Source: an uncultured Paracoccaceae bacterium (GTDB taxonomy: Bacteria > Pseudomonadota > Alphaproteobacteria > Rhodobacterales > Rhodobacteraceae). From it: 64,000 nucleotides of DNA. The stretch spans positions 1 through 64,000 of the forward strand of contig CALMSR010000071.1 of NCBI GenBank assembly GCA_937872465.1, read 5' to 3'. The notes under the pieces are model-generated. The model saw only the letters and a program-made list of their open reading frames with translations. It was not told where the DNA came from and ran no database searches. This document shows positions 11,931 through 20,125 of the stretch, in pieces (position 1 is the first letter of the stretch; each line of letters opens with the position of its first letter). The translations under genes were made by a program, and so were the position numbers.

Positions 11931-12929
11931 TCAGCGCATTTCCTTGCGCGCATTGTGCACGTTCCAGATCAGAATCGGCAGCACCAGCAGCATGATGACC
12001 ATCGCGCTGGCGGAGCCGACACCCCAGTCGAAGGAACGGAACAGCTTGTCATACATGTAATTGGCCAGAACTTGGGTGTTCCACTGGCCGTTGGTCATGG
12101 CGAGCACGATGTCGAAGACCTTGAGCACCACGAGCGTGATCGTGGTCCAGACCACGACGATCGTGCCCATGATCTGCGGCACCTTGATCTTGAAGAAGAT
12201 CTGGAAGGGATTGGCGCCGTCGAGCACCGCCGCCTCGATGGTCTCCTCGGGGATGCCGCGCAGCGCCGCCGAGAGGATCACCATGGCGAAGCCGGTCTGG
12301 ATCCAGACGAGCACGATCATCAGGAGGAAGTTGTTCCAGGGGATCAGCGTGAGCCAGGTCTGCGGCTCGCCCCCGAACCAGACCCAGAGCGCGTTCAGGA
12401 CGCCGATCTGGTCCTGACCGGCGGGGCGCGTGTCGTAGATCAGCTTCCAGATCACCGAGGCGCCGACGAAGGAGATCGCCATGGGCATGAAGATCATCGA
12501 CTTGGCGATGCTGCCCCAGGCGATGCGGTCGGTGAGCTGGGCGGCGAGCAGCCCGAAGGCGGTCGAGAGGCCCGGCACCACCAGGAGCCAGAGGAAGTTG
12601 TTGCGCAGCGCCTCCCAGAACTTCGGCTCGGCGAGCATCTGCGAATAATTGGCGCCGCCGACGAAGGCGCCGCCCGCGTCGCGGTCGGTGACCGAAAGCC
12701 AGAGCGTCGCGACCACCGGATAGGCGAGATAGATGCTGAGCGCGAAGATCGCCGGAAAGAGGAACAGCCAGGGCCGGACCAGGTTCGCGCGGTTGATGTT
12801 CCGCCCCGCGTTCGGCCCGCGCGGCGGGAAGATCACCTTGTCGAGGACCTGGTTGGAGAAGAAGAAATACGCGATGCAGCCGCCCACGCCGAGGACGATC
12901 GTCAGGACACCTTGCACAGCCGGATTCAT
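11931..12929 (-). CDS. aglF: Alpha-glucoside ABC transporter permease
   Basis: Partner permease of AglG, 332 residues, with an N-terminal helix (about 10-28), a basic linker and the six-helix BPD_transp_1 core. The EAA-loop reads EAAVLDGANPFQIFFKIKVP, matching the cytoplasmic contact site for the ATPase. It belongs to the MalF-like group but lacks the large periplasmic loop of enteric MalF. It follows aglE after a 68-base spacer that contains a strong stem-loop, and precedes aglG by 12 bases. Confidence 0.93.
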   Translation of the reverse strand: MNPAVQGVLTIVLGVGGCIAYFFFSNQVLDKVIFPPRGPNAGRNINRANLVRPWLFLFPAIFALSIYLAYPVVATLWLSVTDRDAGGAFVGGANYSQMLAEPKFWEALRNNFLWLLVVPGLSTAFGLLAAQLTDRIAWGSIAKSMIFMPMAISFVGASVIWKLIYDTRPAGQDQIGVLNALWVWFGGEPQTWLTLIPWNNFLLMIVLVWIQTGFAMVILSAALRGIPEETIEAAVLDGANPFQIFFKIKVPQIMGTIVVVWTTITLVVLKVFDIVLAMTNGQWNTQVLANYMYDKLFRSFDWGVGSASAMVIMLLVLPILIWNVHNARKEMR

Positions 12930-12956
12930 CGGATCCCCCCGAACCGAATTTCCGGA

Positions 12957-12981
12957 GGAAGCCCGGGCTTCGCGGGCTTCC
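12957..12981 (-). other. Intercistronic stem-loop between aglE and aglF
   Basis: A perfect 9-bp stem (GGAAGCCCG / CGGGCTTCC) with a 7-base loop lies 16 bases beyond the aglE stop and 27 before the aglF start. There is no U-run, so it is not a classical terminator. Such hairpins after periplasmic binding-protein genes (the malE-malF case) protect the 3-prime end of the upstream message and raise binding protein over permease. That role is inferred; the hairpin itself is seen. Confidence 0.7.
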
Positions 12982-12997
12982 CCCCGTCAGCGCGTCG

Positions 12998-14350
12998 CTA
13001 TTTCAAGGCGTCCCAGCTGTTCTGGATCTGGGTCGCGACGTCCATCGCCGGCTTGCCGCCCGCATAATCCACCATGCCGGTCCAGAAGGTTCCGGCGCCG
13101 ACGCCCGCCGGCATCAGGTCGGAACCGTCGAAGCGGAAGGTCGTGGCATCGAGCAGGATGCCGCCCATCTTCTGCAGGGTCGGGTCGCCGTAGAGTTCGG
13201 CATTGGCACCCTTGTAGGGCGTCAGGAACCCGGTCTGCGCCATCCAGAGCTCATGGGCGATCGGCGTCTGGAGGAATTCGATGAAGGCGCGGGCCGCGGG
13301 GCTGTCCTTGGTGATGAAGGCCAGCGTACCGGCGCCGAGCACCGGGTTGCCGAGGTCCTTCTCGGCATAGGACGGGAAGTAGAAGAAATCCGCGTCCACG
13401 CCCAGCTCCACGCCCTCGGGGAAGAACGAGGGGATGAAGGACGCCTGGCGATGCATGTAGCATTGCGGCGGCGAGGAGAAGAGGCCCTTGGGGCTGTCGC
13501 GGAAGTCGGTCGATGCCACCGCCCCGGCACCGCCGGCGACCCAGGCGTCGTTCCGGGCGAATTCGCCGAATTCGTCGATCGCCGCCGCGACGCGCTCGTC
13601 GTTGAACGGGATCTCGTTGGTCGTCCACTGGTCGTAGACCTCCGCCGGCTGGGTGCGCAGCATCATGTCCTCGACCCAGTCGGTGGCCGGCCAGCCCGTC
13701 GCGCCGCCCGAGGCGAGGCCGATGCACCAGGGCGTGCCGCCGTCGTCGACGATCTGCTGCGAGAGCGCCTTGAGTTCCTCCATCGAGGTCGGGATCTCGT
13801 AGCCGGCGTCGTCGAAATTGTCCGGCACGTACCAGACGAGCGACTTCACGTCGATCTTGTAGGGGAAGGCATAGAGGCGGTCGGTCCCGTCCGGGCCGGT
13901 GTAGGTCCCGAGCTTCACCCAGCTGCTGCCGGCGGCGTAGTTCTCCTCCAGCCAGTCGGCGGTTTCCTCGCCGAGCGGCTCGACGAAGCCCTTCGAGACC
14001 AGGTTCTGGATCAGGCCGGGCTGCGGCAGGATCGCGATGTCGGGCGGGCTGCCGGCTTCCGTGTCGATGACGATCTGCTGCTCGTAGCCCTCGGAGGAGG
14101 AATAGTTCACCGTCGCGCCGGTCGCCGCGGCGAAATAGGCCCAGATGCTCTCGGCCAGCGCCTGGTCGTCGCCGCGCCAGGGCCCGAAGACGTTCAGCGT
14201 CTGGCCCGAGAGGTCGTGCGCCCCGGCGAAGGCGTCGAAGCTGGCCCAGTTGAAGTCCCCTTCGTTCGGCGGGAACTTGAGATCCTGCGCGGCCGCGGCG
14301 CCGGCGAGCAGCGCAAGACCGGCGGTGCCGCCGATGAGCGAAACTCTCAT
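12998..14350 (-). CDS. aglE: Alpha-glucoside ABC transporter substrate-binding protein
   Basis: Periplasmic receptor that delivers alpha-glucosides to AglFG. The 450-residue protein begins with a Sec signal peptide (MRVSLIGGTAGLALLAGAAAA, cleavage near residue 22) and continues as an extracellular solute-binding protein of the family 1 type, with the segments LNVFGPWRGDDQ and YSSSEGYEQQIVIDTEAG near the N-terminus. No lipobox is present, so it should be soluble. It is the first gene of the operon and is preceded by a candidate promoter with a LacI-type operator. Binding-protein genes are normally expressed most strongly, consistent with the stem-loop after this gene. Confidence 0.93.
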   Translation of the reverse strand: MRVSLIGGTAGLALLAGAAAAQDLKFPPNEGDFNWASFDAFAGAHDLSGQTLNVFGPWRGDDQALAESIWAYFAAATGATVNYSSSEGYEQQIVIDTEAGSPPDIAILPQPGLIQNLVSKGFVEPLGEETADWLEENYAAGSSWVKLGTYTGPDGTDRLYAFPYKIDVKSLVWYVPDNFDDAGYEIPTSMEELKALSQQIVDDGGTPWCIGLASGGATGWPATDWVEDMMLRTQPAEVYDQWTTNEIPFNDERVAAAIDEFGEFARNDAWVAGGAGAVASTDFRDSPKGLFSSPPQCYMHRQASFIPSFFPEGVELGVDADFFYFPSYAEKDLGNPVLGAGTLAFITKDSPAARAFIEFLQTPIAHELWMAQTGFLTPYKGANAELYGDPTLQKMGGILLDATTFRFDGSDLMPAGVGAGTFWTGMVDYAGGKPAMDVATQIQNSWDALK

Positions 14351-14420
14351 GAAATACCCTCCCAGTTGCGCGGCCTGCGCCGCGGCGTCTTCAAGCGGCA
14401 GGGTCGGATTCGCCCGGACC

Positions 14421-14434
14421 TCAAAGCGCTTTGA
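14421..14434 (-). promoter_or_regulatory. AglR operator at the aglE promoter
   Basis: TCAAAGCGCTTTGA is a perfect 14-base palindrome with the central CG of LacI-family sites. On the minus strand a TTGACA box lies at 14466-14471, which would place the transcription start close to 14435, directly against this site. A bound repressor would therefore block initiation of the agl/Entner-Doudoroff operon. It is 70 bases before the aglE ATG. A near-identical site sits in front of aglR. Confidence 0.8.
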
Positions 14435-14465
14435 ATACAGCGACCATGCGCGCCATGCGCCAAGC

Positions 14466-14471
14466 TGTCAA
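14466..14471 (-). promoter_or_regulatory. Candidate minus-35 box of the agl operon
   Basis: A perfect sigma-70-type TTGACA in minus-strand orientation. A canonical minus-10 box is not obvious at the expected spacing, which is common in alphaproteobacterial promoters. Its position relative to the operator at 14421-14434 supports its use, but the call rests on one hexamer. Confidence 0.45.
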
Positions 14472-14502
14472 GCCTGCCGCGCGAATTCCGGAGCAAAGTC
14501 CA

Positions 14503-14531
14503 TTGTCACCCGGGTCGGGACGCGGCTATGC
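14503..14531 (+). promoter_or_regulatory. Candidate aglR promoter
   Basis: TTGTCA (14503-14508) and CTATGC (14526-14531) are separated by 17 bases, a good sigma-70 arrangement. The palindromic operator begins at the next base, so it would cover the start site and give autorepression by AglR. The leader to the ATG would be only about 20 bases. Confidence 0.5.
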
Positions 14532-14545
14532 TCAAACCGCTTTGA
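14532..14545 (+). promoter_or_regulatory. AglR operator at its own promoter
   Basis: TCAAACCGCTTTGA differs by one base from the perfect palindrome at 14421-14434 and lies 13 bases before the aglR ATG. The two operators are about 111 bases apart centre to centre, about 10.5 helical turns, so looping by a tetramer is possible. It is consistent with negative autoregulation. Confidence 0.75.
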
Positions 14546-14558
14546 AGGCCGCGGCGAC

Positions 14559-15596
14559 ATGAACCTCAAGGAGCTTTCGAAACTTCTGAACCTCTCGGCC
14601 ACGACCGTGAGCCGCGCGCTCAATGGCTATCCGGAGGTGAATGCCGCGACGCGGGCGCGGGTCGTGGAGGCGGCGCGGCGCTACGGCTATGCCCCGAATC
14701 AGGTCGCCAAGCGCCTCGCGACGGGGCGGGCGCTGAGCATCGGCCATGTCGTGCCGCTCTCCGGCCACCAGATGATCAACCCCTTCTTCTCGGAATTCAT
14801 CGCCGGCGCCGGCGAGGCTTACTCCGCCGGCGGCTACGACATGCTCGTCTCGATCGTTCCCGAAGCGGAGGAGGCCGAGGCCTATGGCGCCATGGCCCGG
14901 CACCAGAAGGTCGACGGGGTGATCGTGCATGGCCCGAAGCTGCTCGATCCGCGCATCGACCTGCTGCACGAGCTCGGCATGCCCTTCATCGTCCATGGCC
15001 GGGATTCGCGGCCCGAGCGGGATTATTGCTGGATCGACATGAACAACCGCCGCGCCTTCCTGCGGGCGACCGAGTTCCTGCTCGACCTCGGGCACCGCCG
15101 GATCGCGCTGCTCAACGGGCCCGAGACGATGCAATTCGCCCACCGCCGCCGGCGCGGCTACGAGGATGCGCTCGCCGCGCGGGGGCTCGCGCCCGATCCC
15201 GCGCTGATGCGCGGCGCCGACATGACGGAATCCTACGGCCACGGCGAGGCGCTGCGGATGATGGAGGGGCAAGATCCGCCGACAGCCTTCCTGACCGCTT
15301 CGATCCTGGTCGCCTTCGGCGCGCTCCGGGCGGTCCGCGAGCTTGCCCTCGAGCCCGGCCGCGACGTCTCGATCGTGACCCATGACGACGACCTGTCGTT
15401 CCTGAAGAACAGCGGCGCCGTCCCGCTCTTCACCGCCACCCGGTCGTCGATCCGCGCCGCGGGACGGCGGGCGGCGGAGATGCTGATCGACCACATCGAG
15501 AACCCCCGGGCCGAACCCAGCCGCGAACTCTGGGAGGCCGACCTGACCCTGGGCCGCTCCACCGGCCCCCCGCAGCACGAGGCCCGCCATGGCTGA
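14559..15596 (+). CDS. aglR: LacI-family repressor of alpha-glucoside utilisation
   Basis: A 345-residue transcription factor. The N-terminal helix-turn-helix (MNLKELSKLLNLSATTVSRALNGY at its core, residues 1-24) and hinge are followed by a periplasmic-binding-protein-like sugar sensor (about 60-335). The ATG at 14559 was chosen because LacI proteins start at this helix; a longer open frame upstream is unsupported. It is divergent from aglE and should bind the TCAAA-NNNN-TTTGA palindromes in the shared region, releasing on an alpha-glucoside or derivative. It overlaps the downstream GH1 gene by eight bases. The symbol is by analogy with Sinorhizobium aglR. Confidence 0.85.
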   Translation: MNLKELSKLLNLSATTVSRALNGYPEVNAATRARVVEAARRYGYAPNQVAKRLATGRALSIGHVVPLSGHQMINPFFSEFIAGAGEAYSAGGYDMLVSIVPEAEEAEAYGAMARHQKVDGVIVHGPKLLDPRIDLLHELGMPFIVHGRDSRPERDYCWIDMNNRRAFLRATEFLLDLGHRRIALLNGPETMQFAHRRRRGYEDALAARGLAPDPALMRGADMTESYGHGEALRMMEGQDPPTAFLTASILVAFGALRAVRELALEPGRDVSIVTHDDDLSFLKNSGAVPLFTATRSSIRAAGRRAAEMLIDHIENPRAEPSRELWEADLTLGRSTGPPQHEARHG

Positions 15597-16917
15597 TCCT
15601 GCCGCCTTCGCCTTCGCCCGCAGCGACTTCCCCGAGGGCTTCGTCTTCGGCGCGGCCACCGCCGCCTATCAGATCGAGGGCTCGCGCTTCGGCGGCGCCG
15701 GCCCCTGCCACTGGGACAGCTTCGCCGCGACCCCCGGCAACGTGGTGCGGGCTGAGGACGGGGCCACGGCCTGCGATCATTACCACCGCTGGGAGGCCGA
15801 CCTCGACCTGATGCGCGACGCCGGGCTCGACGCCTACCGCTTCTCCATGTCCTGGGCGCGGGTGATGCCGGAGGGGCGCGGCGCGGTAAACCGGGAGGGC
15901 CTGGATTTCTACGACCGGCTGGTGGACGGGATGCTGGCCCGCGGCCTGCAGCCCTGGGCGACGCTCTATCACTGGGAGCTGCCCTCGGCGCTGTCGGACC
16001 TGGGCGGCTGGCGCAACCGCGACATCGCCGGGTGGTTCGCCGATTACGTGACTCTGGTCATGCGCCGGGTCGGCGACCGGATCCATGCCGCCGCCCCGGT
16101 CAACGAGCCCTGGTGCGTCGCCTGGCTCGGCCATTTCCTCGGCCTCCATGCGCCGGGCCTCCGCGACATCCGCGCCGCGGCGCGGGCGATGCACCATGTC
16201 CTGCTGGCGCATGGCACGGCGATCCAGGCGATGCGGGCGCTGGGCCATGGCAATCTCGGCACGGTGCTCAACTTCGAATATGCCGCGCCCGTCGACGACA
16301 GCGCGGCGGCGCGGCAGGCGGCGCGGCTCTACGACGCCATCTACAACCGCTGGTTCGCCGGCGGGATCTTCGCGCAATCCTATCCGGAAGCGGCGCTGGC
16401 GGGGCTCGAGCCGCATATGCCGGCGAACTGGCGGGACGATTTCGCCACCATCGGCGAGAAGCTCGACTGGGTGGGGATCAACTACTACACCCGCAAGCTG
16501 ATCGCGGCCGATCCCGCGAGCCCCTGGCCGCGGCTGCACGAGGTGCCGGGCCCGCTGCCCAAGACCGACATGGGCTGGGAGATCTATCCCGACGGGCTCT
16601 ATCACTTCCTGACCTGGCTGTCCCGCGTCGCCGCGCCGCGCCTGCCGATCTACGTCACCGAGAACGGCCTGGCGGCGGCGACCCCGCGGGAGGATGTCGA
16701 GCGCATCGCCTTCCTCGACGCGCATGTCGCGGCGGCGCGGCGGGCGATGGCGCAGGGCGTGGACCTGCGGGGCTATTTCGTCTGGTCGCTGCTCGACAAT
16801 TACGAATGGGCGGCGGGCTACGAGAAGCGCTTCGGGCTGGTGCATGTGGATTTCGACACGCTCGAGAGGCGGCCGAAGGCGAGCTACCATGCCCTCCGGG
16901 CGGCCCTGGCCGGGTGA
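15589..16917 (+). CDS. Beta-glucosidase, glycoside hydrolase family 1
   Basis: Hydrolyses beta-glucosides, probably short cello-oligosaccharides or aryl glucosides, in the cytoplasm (no signal peptide). The 442 residues match GH1 length. Seen are FGAATAAYQIEG (20-31), YHWELPSAL (127-135), the acid/base in VNEP (E173) and the nucleophile in YVTENG (E358). Its start lies inside the last codons of aglR, so the two form one transcription unit and the enzyme probably answers to the same regulator. A beta-glucosidase beside an alpha-glucoside uptake system suggests shared glucose supply to the Entner-Doudoroff genes. Confidence 0.93.
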   Translation: MADPAAFAFARSDFPEGFVFGAATAAYQIEGSRFGGAGPCHWDSFAATPGNVVRAEDGATACDHYHRWEADLDLMRDAGLDAYRFSMSWARVMPEGRGAVNREGLDFYDRLVDGMLARGLQPWATLYHWELPSALSDLGGWRNRDIAGWFADYVTLVMRRVGDRIHAAAPVNEPWCVAWLGHFLGLHAPGLRDIRAAARAMHHVLLAHGTAIQAMRALGHGNLGTVLNFEYAAPVDDSAAARQAARLYDAIYNRWFAGGIFAQSYPEAALAGLEPHMPANWRDDFATIGEKLDWVGINYYTRKLIAADPASPWPRLHEVPGPLPKTDMGWEIYPDGLYHFLTWLSRVAAPRLPIYVTENGLAAATPREDVERIAFLDAHVAAARRAMAQGVDLRGYFVWSLLDNYEWAAGYEKRFGLVHVDFDTLERRPKASYHALRAALAG

Positions 16918-17161
16918 GGAGCGGGCCGCCGATCCCGGCGCGCCGCGGGGTGTCCCCATGGGGACAGAATGTAAGCTACTGTAATACAAGGATTAAAGTG
17001 TTAACGCTGTTGGATCGCCGCCCAGCCGGTCCCTTGATCGGGCTGACACCGCGGGGCATAGGGTTTGCCGGTGCAGCGCGCGTGCCCGGAGCGGCCGAGG
17101 GCCCGTGCGGTCTCTCGGGCGGCGCAGCGGAGGGGGTGGCGATGATCTGGCGCTTGCCGAG
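16918..17161. other. Gene-free region with palindrome and AT-rich patch
   Basis: Part of a 523-base gap. A perfect 16-base palindrome, TGTCCCCATGGGGACA (16951-16966), is followed by a strikingly AT-rich stretch (about 16967-17010, including GTAATACAAGGATTAAAG) in otherwise GC-rich DNA. It could be an operator with a promoter, or a scar of a mobile element. No gene is supported here. Confidence 0.5.
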
Positions 17162-17363
17162 GCTATCGCTTCTGGAGCGCATTCCTTCTTCTTCGACCGC
17201 CCCGCCACGAATGAGGGCAGCGCCCGGCCCGGCGGGTGCGAAGCGCCCGCCTGGGGGCGGGGCGGGCGCTGCCCGGCGGTGCCCGCCGGGCGGGATGGTA
17301 GGGCTGGGTGCGCGCGGAGTTCGGGCGGACGGAATCGTGTTGCCGGATGCAATCCCCCTGCGG
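17162..17363 (+). repeat. Dispersed intergenic repeat family I, copy B
   Basis: Fills most of the rest of the gap before the glycerate kinase. Block order is TATCGCTTCTGG, TTCTTCGACCGCCCCGCC, the core GAGGGCAGCGCCCGGCCC, a GGGCGCTTCGC-type inverted segment, GGCGGGATGGT, and the tail GTTGCCGGATGCAATCCCC. The core matches copies near 40-174, 37.5 and 34.1 kb; the tail matches the copies near 34.1, 37.6 and 52.9 kb. It has no coding signal. Confidence 0.75.
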
Positions 17364-17440
17364 CACGCCGCGGGGGCGGGAGGCGCCGGCATGGGCGCGT
17401 TTCGGGACCGGGGCGGGGCGATCTGTCGGGAGGGCGCGCG

Positions 17441-18706
17441 ATGATGCCGGCGGGCGAAAGGCGGCTTCTGACCGGGCTCTTCGAGGCGGCGGTGCGGGCC
17501 GCCGATCCCGAGGCCGCCCTGGCGGCGAACCTGCCTGAGCGGCCGAAGGGGCGCACCGTGGTCGTGGGCGCCGGCAAGGGTGCCGCGCAGCTGGCCCGGG
17601 CCTTCGAGCGGCTCTGGGACGGGCCGCTCGAAGGCGTCGTGGTGACGCGCTACGGCTATGGCGCGCCCTGCGAGCGCATCCGGGTGCTCGAGGCGGCGCA
17701 TCCGGTGCCCGATGCGGCCGGGCTCGCGGCAAGTGTGGCGCTGCTCGGCGCGGTCTCGGGGCTCGGGCCGGAGGATCTGGTGGTCGCGCTGGTCTGCGGT
17801 GGCGGCTCGGCGCTCTTGCCGGCGCCGCCGGAGGGGCTCGACCTGGCGGACGAGGCCGCGCTGAACGCGGCGCTGCTCGCCTCCGGTGCGCCGATCTCGG
17901 CGATGAACGCGATCCGCAAGCATGTCTCGCGCATCAAGGGCGGGCGGCTCGCGGCGGCGGCGGCGCCGGCGCGCGTGGTCAGCCTCGTGGTCTCGGACGT
18001 GCCCGGCGACGATCCCGCGCAGGTCGCCTCGGGGCCGACGGTGCCCGATTCGGTGTCGCGGGCCGATGCGCTGGCGGCGATGCGGGCCTGGAACATCGCC
18101 CTGCCCGAGCGGGTGCGGGCGCATCTCGACCGGCCCGAGGCGGCGGCCCCCGATCCGCGCGACGCGGTCTACGCGCGGAACTCGGTGCGGGTGATCGCCT
18201 CGGCCGCGCGCTCGCTCGAGGCGGCGGCGGCGAAGGCCGCCGAGGCGGGACTCCCCGCGGCGATCCTCTCGGACGCGATGGAGGGCGAGGCGCGCGAGGT
18301 CGGCCGGGTGCAGGCCGCGATCGCGCGCGAGGTGGCGCTGCGCGACCGGCCCTTCGCGCGGCCGGTGGTGCTGCTCTCGGGCGGCGAGACGACGGTCACG
18401 CTGAAGGGAGGCGGCAAGGGCGGGCGCAACAGCGAGTTCCTGCTCGCCTTCGCGCTCGGCATCGCGGGCCTCGACGGGATCGCGGCGCTGGCGGCCGATA
18501 CCGACGGCATCGACGGCTCGGAAAGCAATGCCGGCGCCTTCGCCGACGGCGGGAGCGTCGCGCGGCTGCGCGCGGCGGGGCGGGATCCGGCGGCGCTCCT
18601 CGGCGACAACGACGCCTGGACGGCTTTCGATGCGTTGGGCGATCTCTTCGCGCCGGGGCCGACGGGCACCAATGTCAACGATTTCCGCGCCATCCTGTTG
18701 CGCTGA
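17441..18706 (+). CDS. Glycerate 2-kinase, MOFRL family (GckA/TtuD type)
   Basis: Predicted to phosphorylate D-glycerate to 2-phosphoglycerate; older annotations call this family hydroxypyruvate reductase TtuD. The protein has 421 residues, normal for the family. It shows VVGAGKGAAQLA near residue 37, VCGGGSALLPAPPEGL near 110, the MOFRL signature LSGGETTVTLKG with GGRNSEFLLAFAL near 315-335 and TDGIDGSESNAGAF near 350. The first of two ATG codons was taken. It stands alone after a repeat-filled gap and reaches into the next repeat element. Its link to glyoxylate or tartrate metabolism is not shown by neighbours. Confidence 0.88.
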   Translation: MMPAGERRLLTGLFEAAVRAADPEAALAANLPERPKGRTVVVGAGKGAAQLARAFERLWDGPLEGVVVTRYGYGAPCERIRVLEAAHPVPDAAGLAASVALLGAVSGLGPEDLVVALVCGGGSALLPAPPEGLDLADEAALNAALLASGAPISAMNAIRKHVSRIKGGRLAAAAAPARVVSLVVSDVPGDDPAQVASGPTVPDSVSRADALAAMRAWNIALPERVRAHLDRPEAAAPDPRDAVYARNSVRVIASAARSLEAAAAKAAEAGLPAAILSDAMEGEAREVGRVQAAIAREVALRDRPFARPVVLLSGGETTVTLKGGGKGGRNSEFLLAFALGIAGLDGIAALAADTDGIDGSESNAGAFADGGSVARLRAAGRDPAALLGDNDAWTAFDALGDLFAPGPTGTNVNDFRAILLR

Positions 18707-18770
18707 CGGAGACGGGCCGGCGCGGCCCGATCGCCGCGGGTCGATCGGGCTGGGGACACCCGGTTCGTGC
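18707..18770 (+). repeat. Dispersed repeat family II, short copy
   Basis: Contains GACGGGCCGGCGCGGCCCGATCG-type sequence with an 8-bp stem CCCGATCG/CGATCGGG and an 8-base loop (18726-18749), then GGCTGGGGACACC. The same module is found near 35.05 and 46.25 kb on the plus strand and 41.3 kb on the minus strand. It abuts the stop codon of the glycerate kinase and lies 3-prime of the minus-strand MFS gene. Confidence 0.75.
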
Positions 18771-18826
18771 GGGAAGGCAACGGGCTGGGAGGGCAGCGGG
18801 TGCCGGCGGAGGCGCGCCCGCCGGCA

Positions 18827-20029
18827 TCACATGCCCCGCGGCAGGTAGCGCAGCGCCAGCAGGCCGATCGCCGTCATCAGCGCGGCGAGGCCGGCGAAGG
18901 CGGCGGCGAAGCCGCCGATCATGAAGAGGAAGAAATAGGCGACCTGGGGCAGGAGCTCGGAGGCGTCGAGATAGGTGCGGTAGACCGTCGACATCTCCGC
19001 CCGCTCGCGCGCCCGCACCGCGCGCAGGAAGGGCACCGGGCCGAGGCCGTCGAGCATGGCCACGAAGAAGGCGGCCGCCACCAGCACGATCCCGGCCGGC
19101 GCCGGCGCGGCGCGGGTCAGCAGTGCCGCGAGCAGCACCAGCGCCGCCGCCACCAGCAGCGCCCCGCCGATCACCCGGCGCAGCGAGAACCGCGCCGCCC
19201 AGGACCGGGTGAAGAGGTTGTTGAGCAGCATCAGGTTGCCGCCGGCCACCACCATGGCGCCGGCCGTCGCGCTGCGCCCGCCTTCGACCATCAGGATCGG
19301 CGCATAGACGAAGAAGGTGGTCCAGAAGGCCGAGCGCGCGAAGGCGATCGACCAGGCGAGGCGCAGCCGCGGCTGGGCGGCGAAGCGGCGGATGGCGCGC
19401 AAGGGGCTCCGGCCGGGCGCGGCGGCACCGCCCGCGGCGCGGATCGGGCCGCCCTCGGCCAGCCTGCGATACCAGAAGAGCGCGGCGAGCAGGAGCGCGC
19501 CGGCGATGCAGACGAGGCAGGGCGCCCAGAGCCCGCGCGCCTGCATCAGCCAGACCCCGATCAGCGGCATCGCCGTCCAGGCCAGCGTCGAGACCGCGAA
19601 GCGCAGCGTCTCCGACCGCGCGAGGTCGCGCTTGCCGATATTGTCCATGATGTAGAGGTTGAGCGTGACGTTGATCACCGCCGCCCCGAGCGTGCGCGCG
19701 AGCAGCGCCAGCGCCAGCGAGGGCGGCGTCTCGAGCCAGGTCAGCGCCCCGCAGAGGGCGAGCAGCGCGCAGCCGAGCGAATAGGTCCATTTCCGGCTGA
19801 TGCGCCGGACCAGGAGCGGGATCGCGAAGCTGAGGCAGAGGGCGGCGAGCGACACGGCGGTATAGACGAGGCTCACGGCCTCCTTGGTCTCGTAGAGCGC
19901 ATAGGCGGTGAGCGGCAGCACCGTCGCCATCGCCGCGCGGGAGAGCGATTCGACGAAATAGAGCACGCTGAAGGTCCGGGCGCCGGGCCGCGCCGCGAGC
20001 GCGATGGGATGTCGGACGTGAAAGGCCAT
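18827..20029 (-). CDS. MFS transporter
   Basis: A 400-residue major facilitator protein with about twelve hydrophobic helices and a basic loop after helix 2 (VRRISRKWTYSLG), plus a central cytoplasmic loop near residue 205 (GGAAAPGRSPLRAIRRF). The substrate cannot be told. Two long hydrophobic blocks separated by that loop give the usual 6+6 arrangement. It lies 96 bases after the GT39 gene on the same strand and could be part of that transcription unit, which would make a lipid- or sugar-related cargo conceivable, but this is guesswork. Confidence 0.8.
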   Translation of the reverse strand: MAFHVRHPIALAARPGARTFSVLYFVESLSRAAMATVLPLTAYALYETKEAVSLVYTAVSLAALCLSFAIPLLVRRISRKWTYSLGCALLALCGALTWLETPPSLALALLARTLGAAVINVTLNLYIMDNIGKRDLARSETLRFAVSTLAWTAMPLIGVWLMQARGLWAPCLVCIAGALLLAALFWYRRLAEGGPIRAAGGAAAPGRSPLRAIRRFAAQPRLRLAWSIAFARSAFWTTFFVYAPILMVEGGRSATAGAMVVAGGNLMLLNNLFTRSWAARFSLRRVIGGALLVAAALVLLAALLTRAAPAPAGIVLVAAAFFVAMLDGLGPVPFLRAVRARERAEMSTVYRTYLDASELLPQVAYFFLFMIGGFAAAFAGLAALMTAIGLLALRYLPRGM

Positions 20030-20125
20030 TTCGGGGGCGGCGGGCTGCGGTCGGCCCGGTGTCGCATCGGCGCGCGGCCGGCGCTCGCCCGGGAGCGACG
20101 CCTGATCGCGAGAGGCGGACGAACG

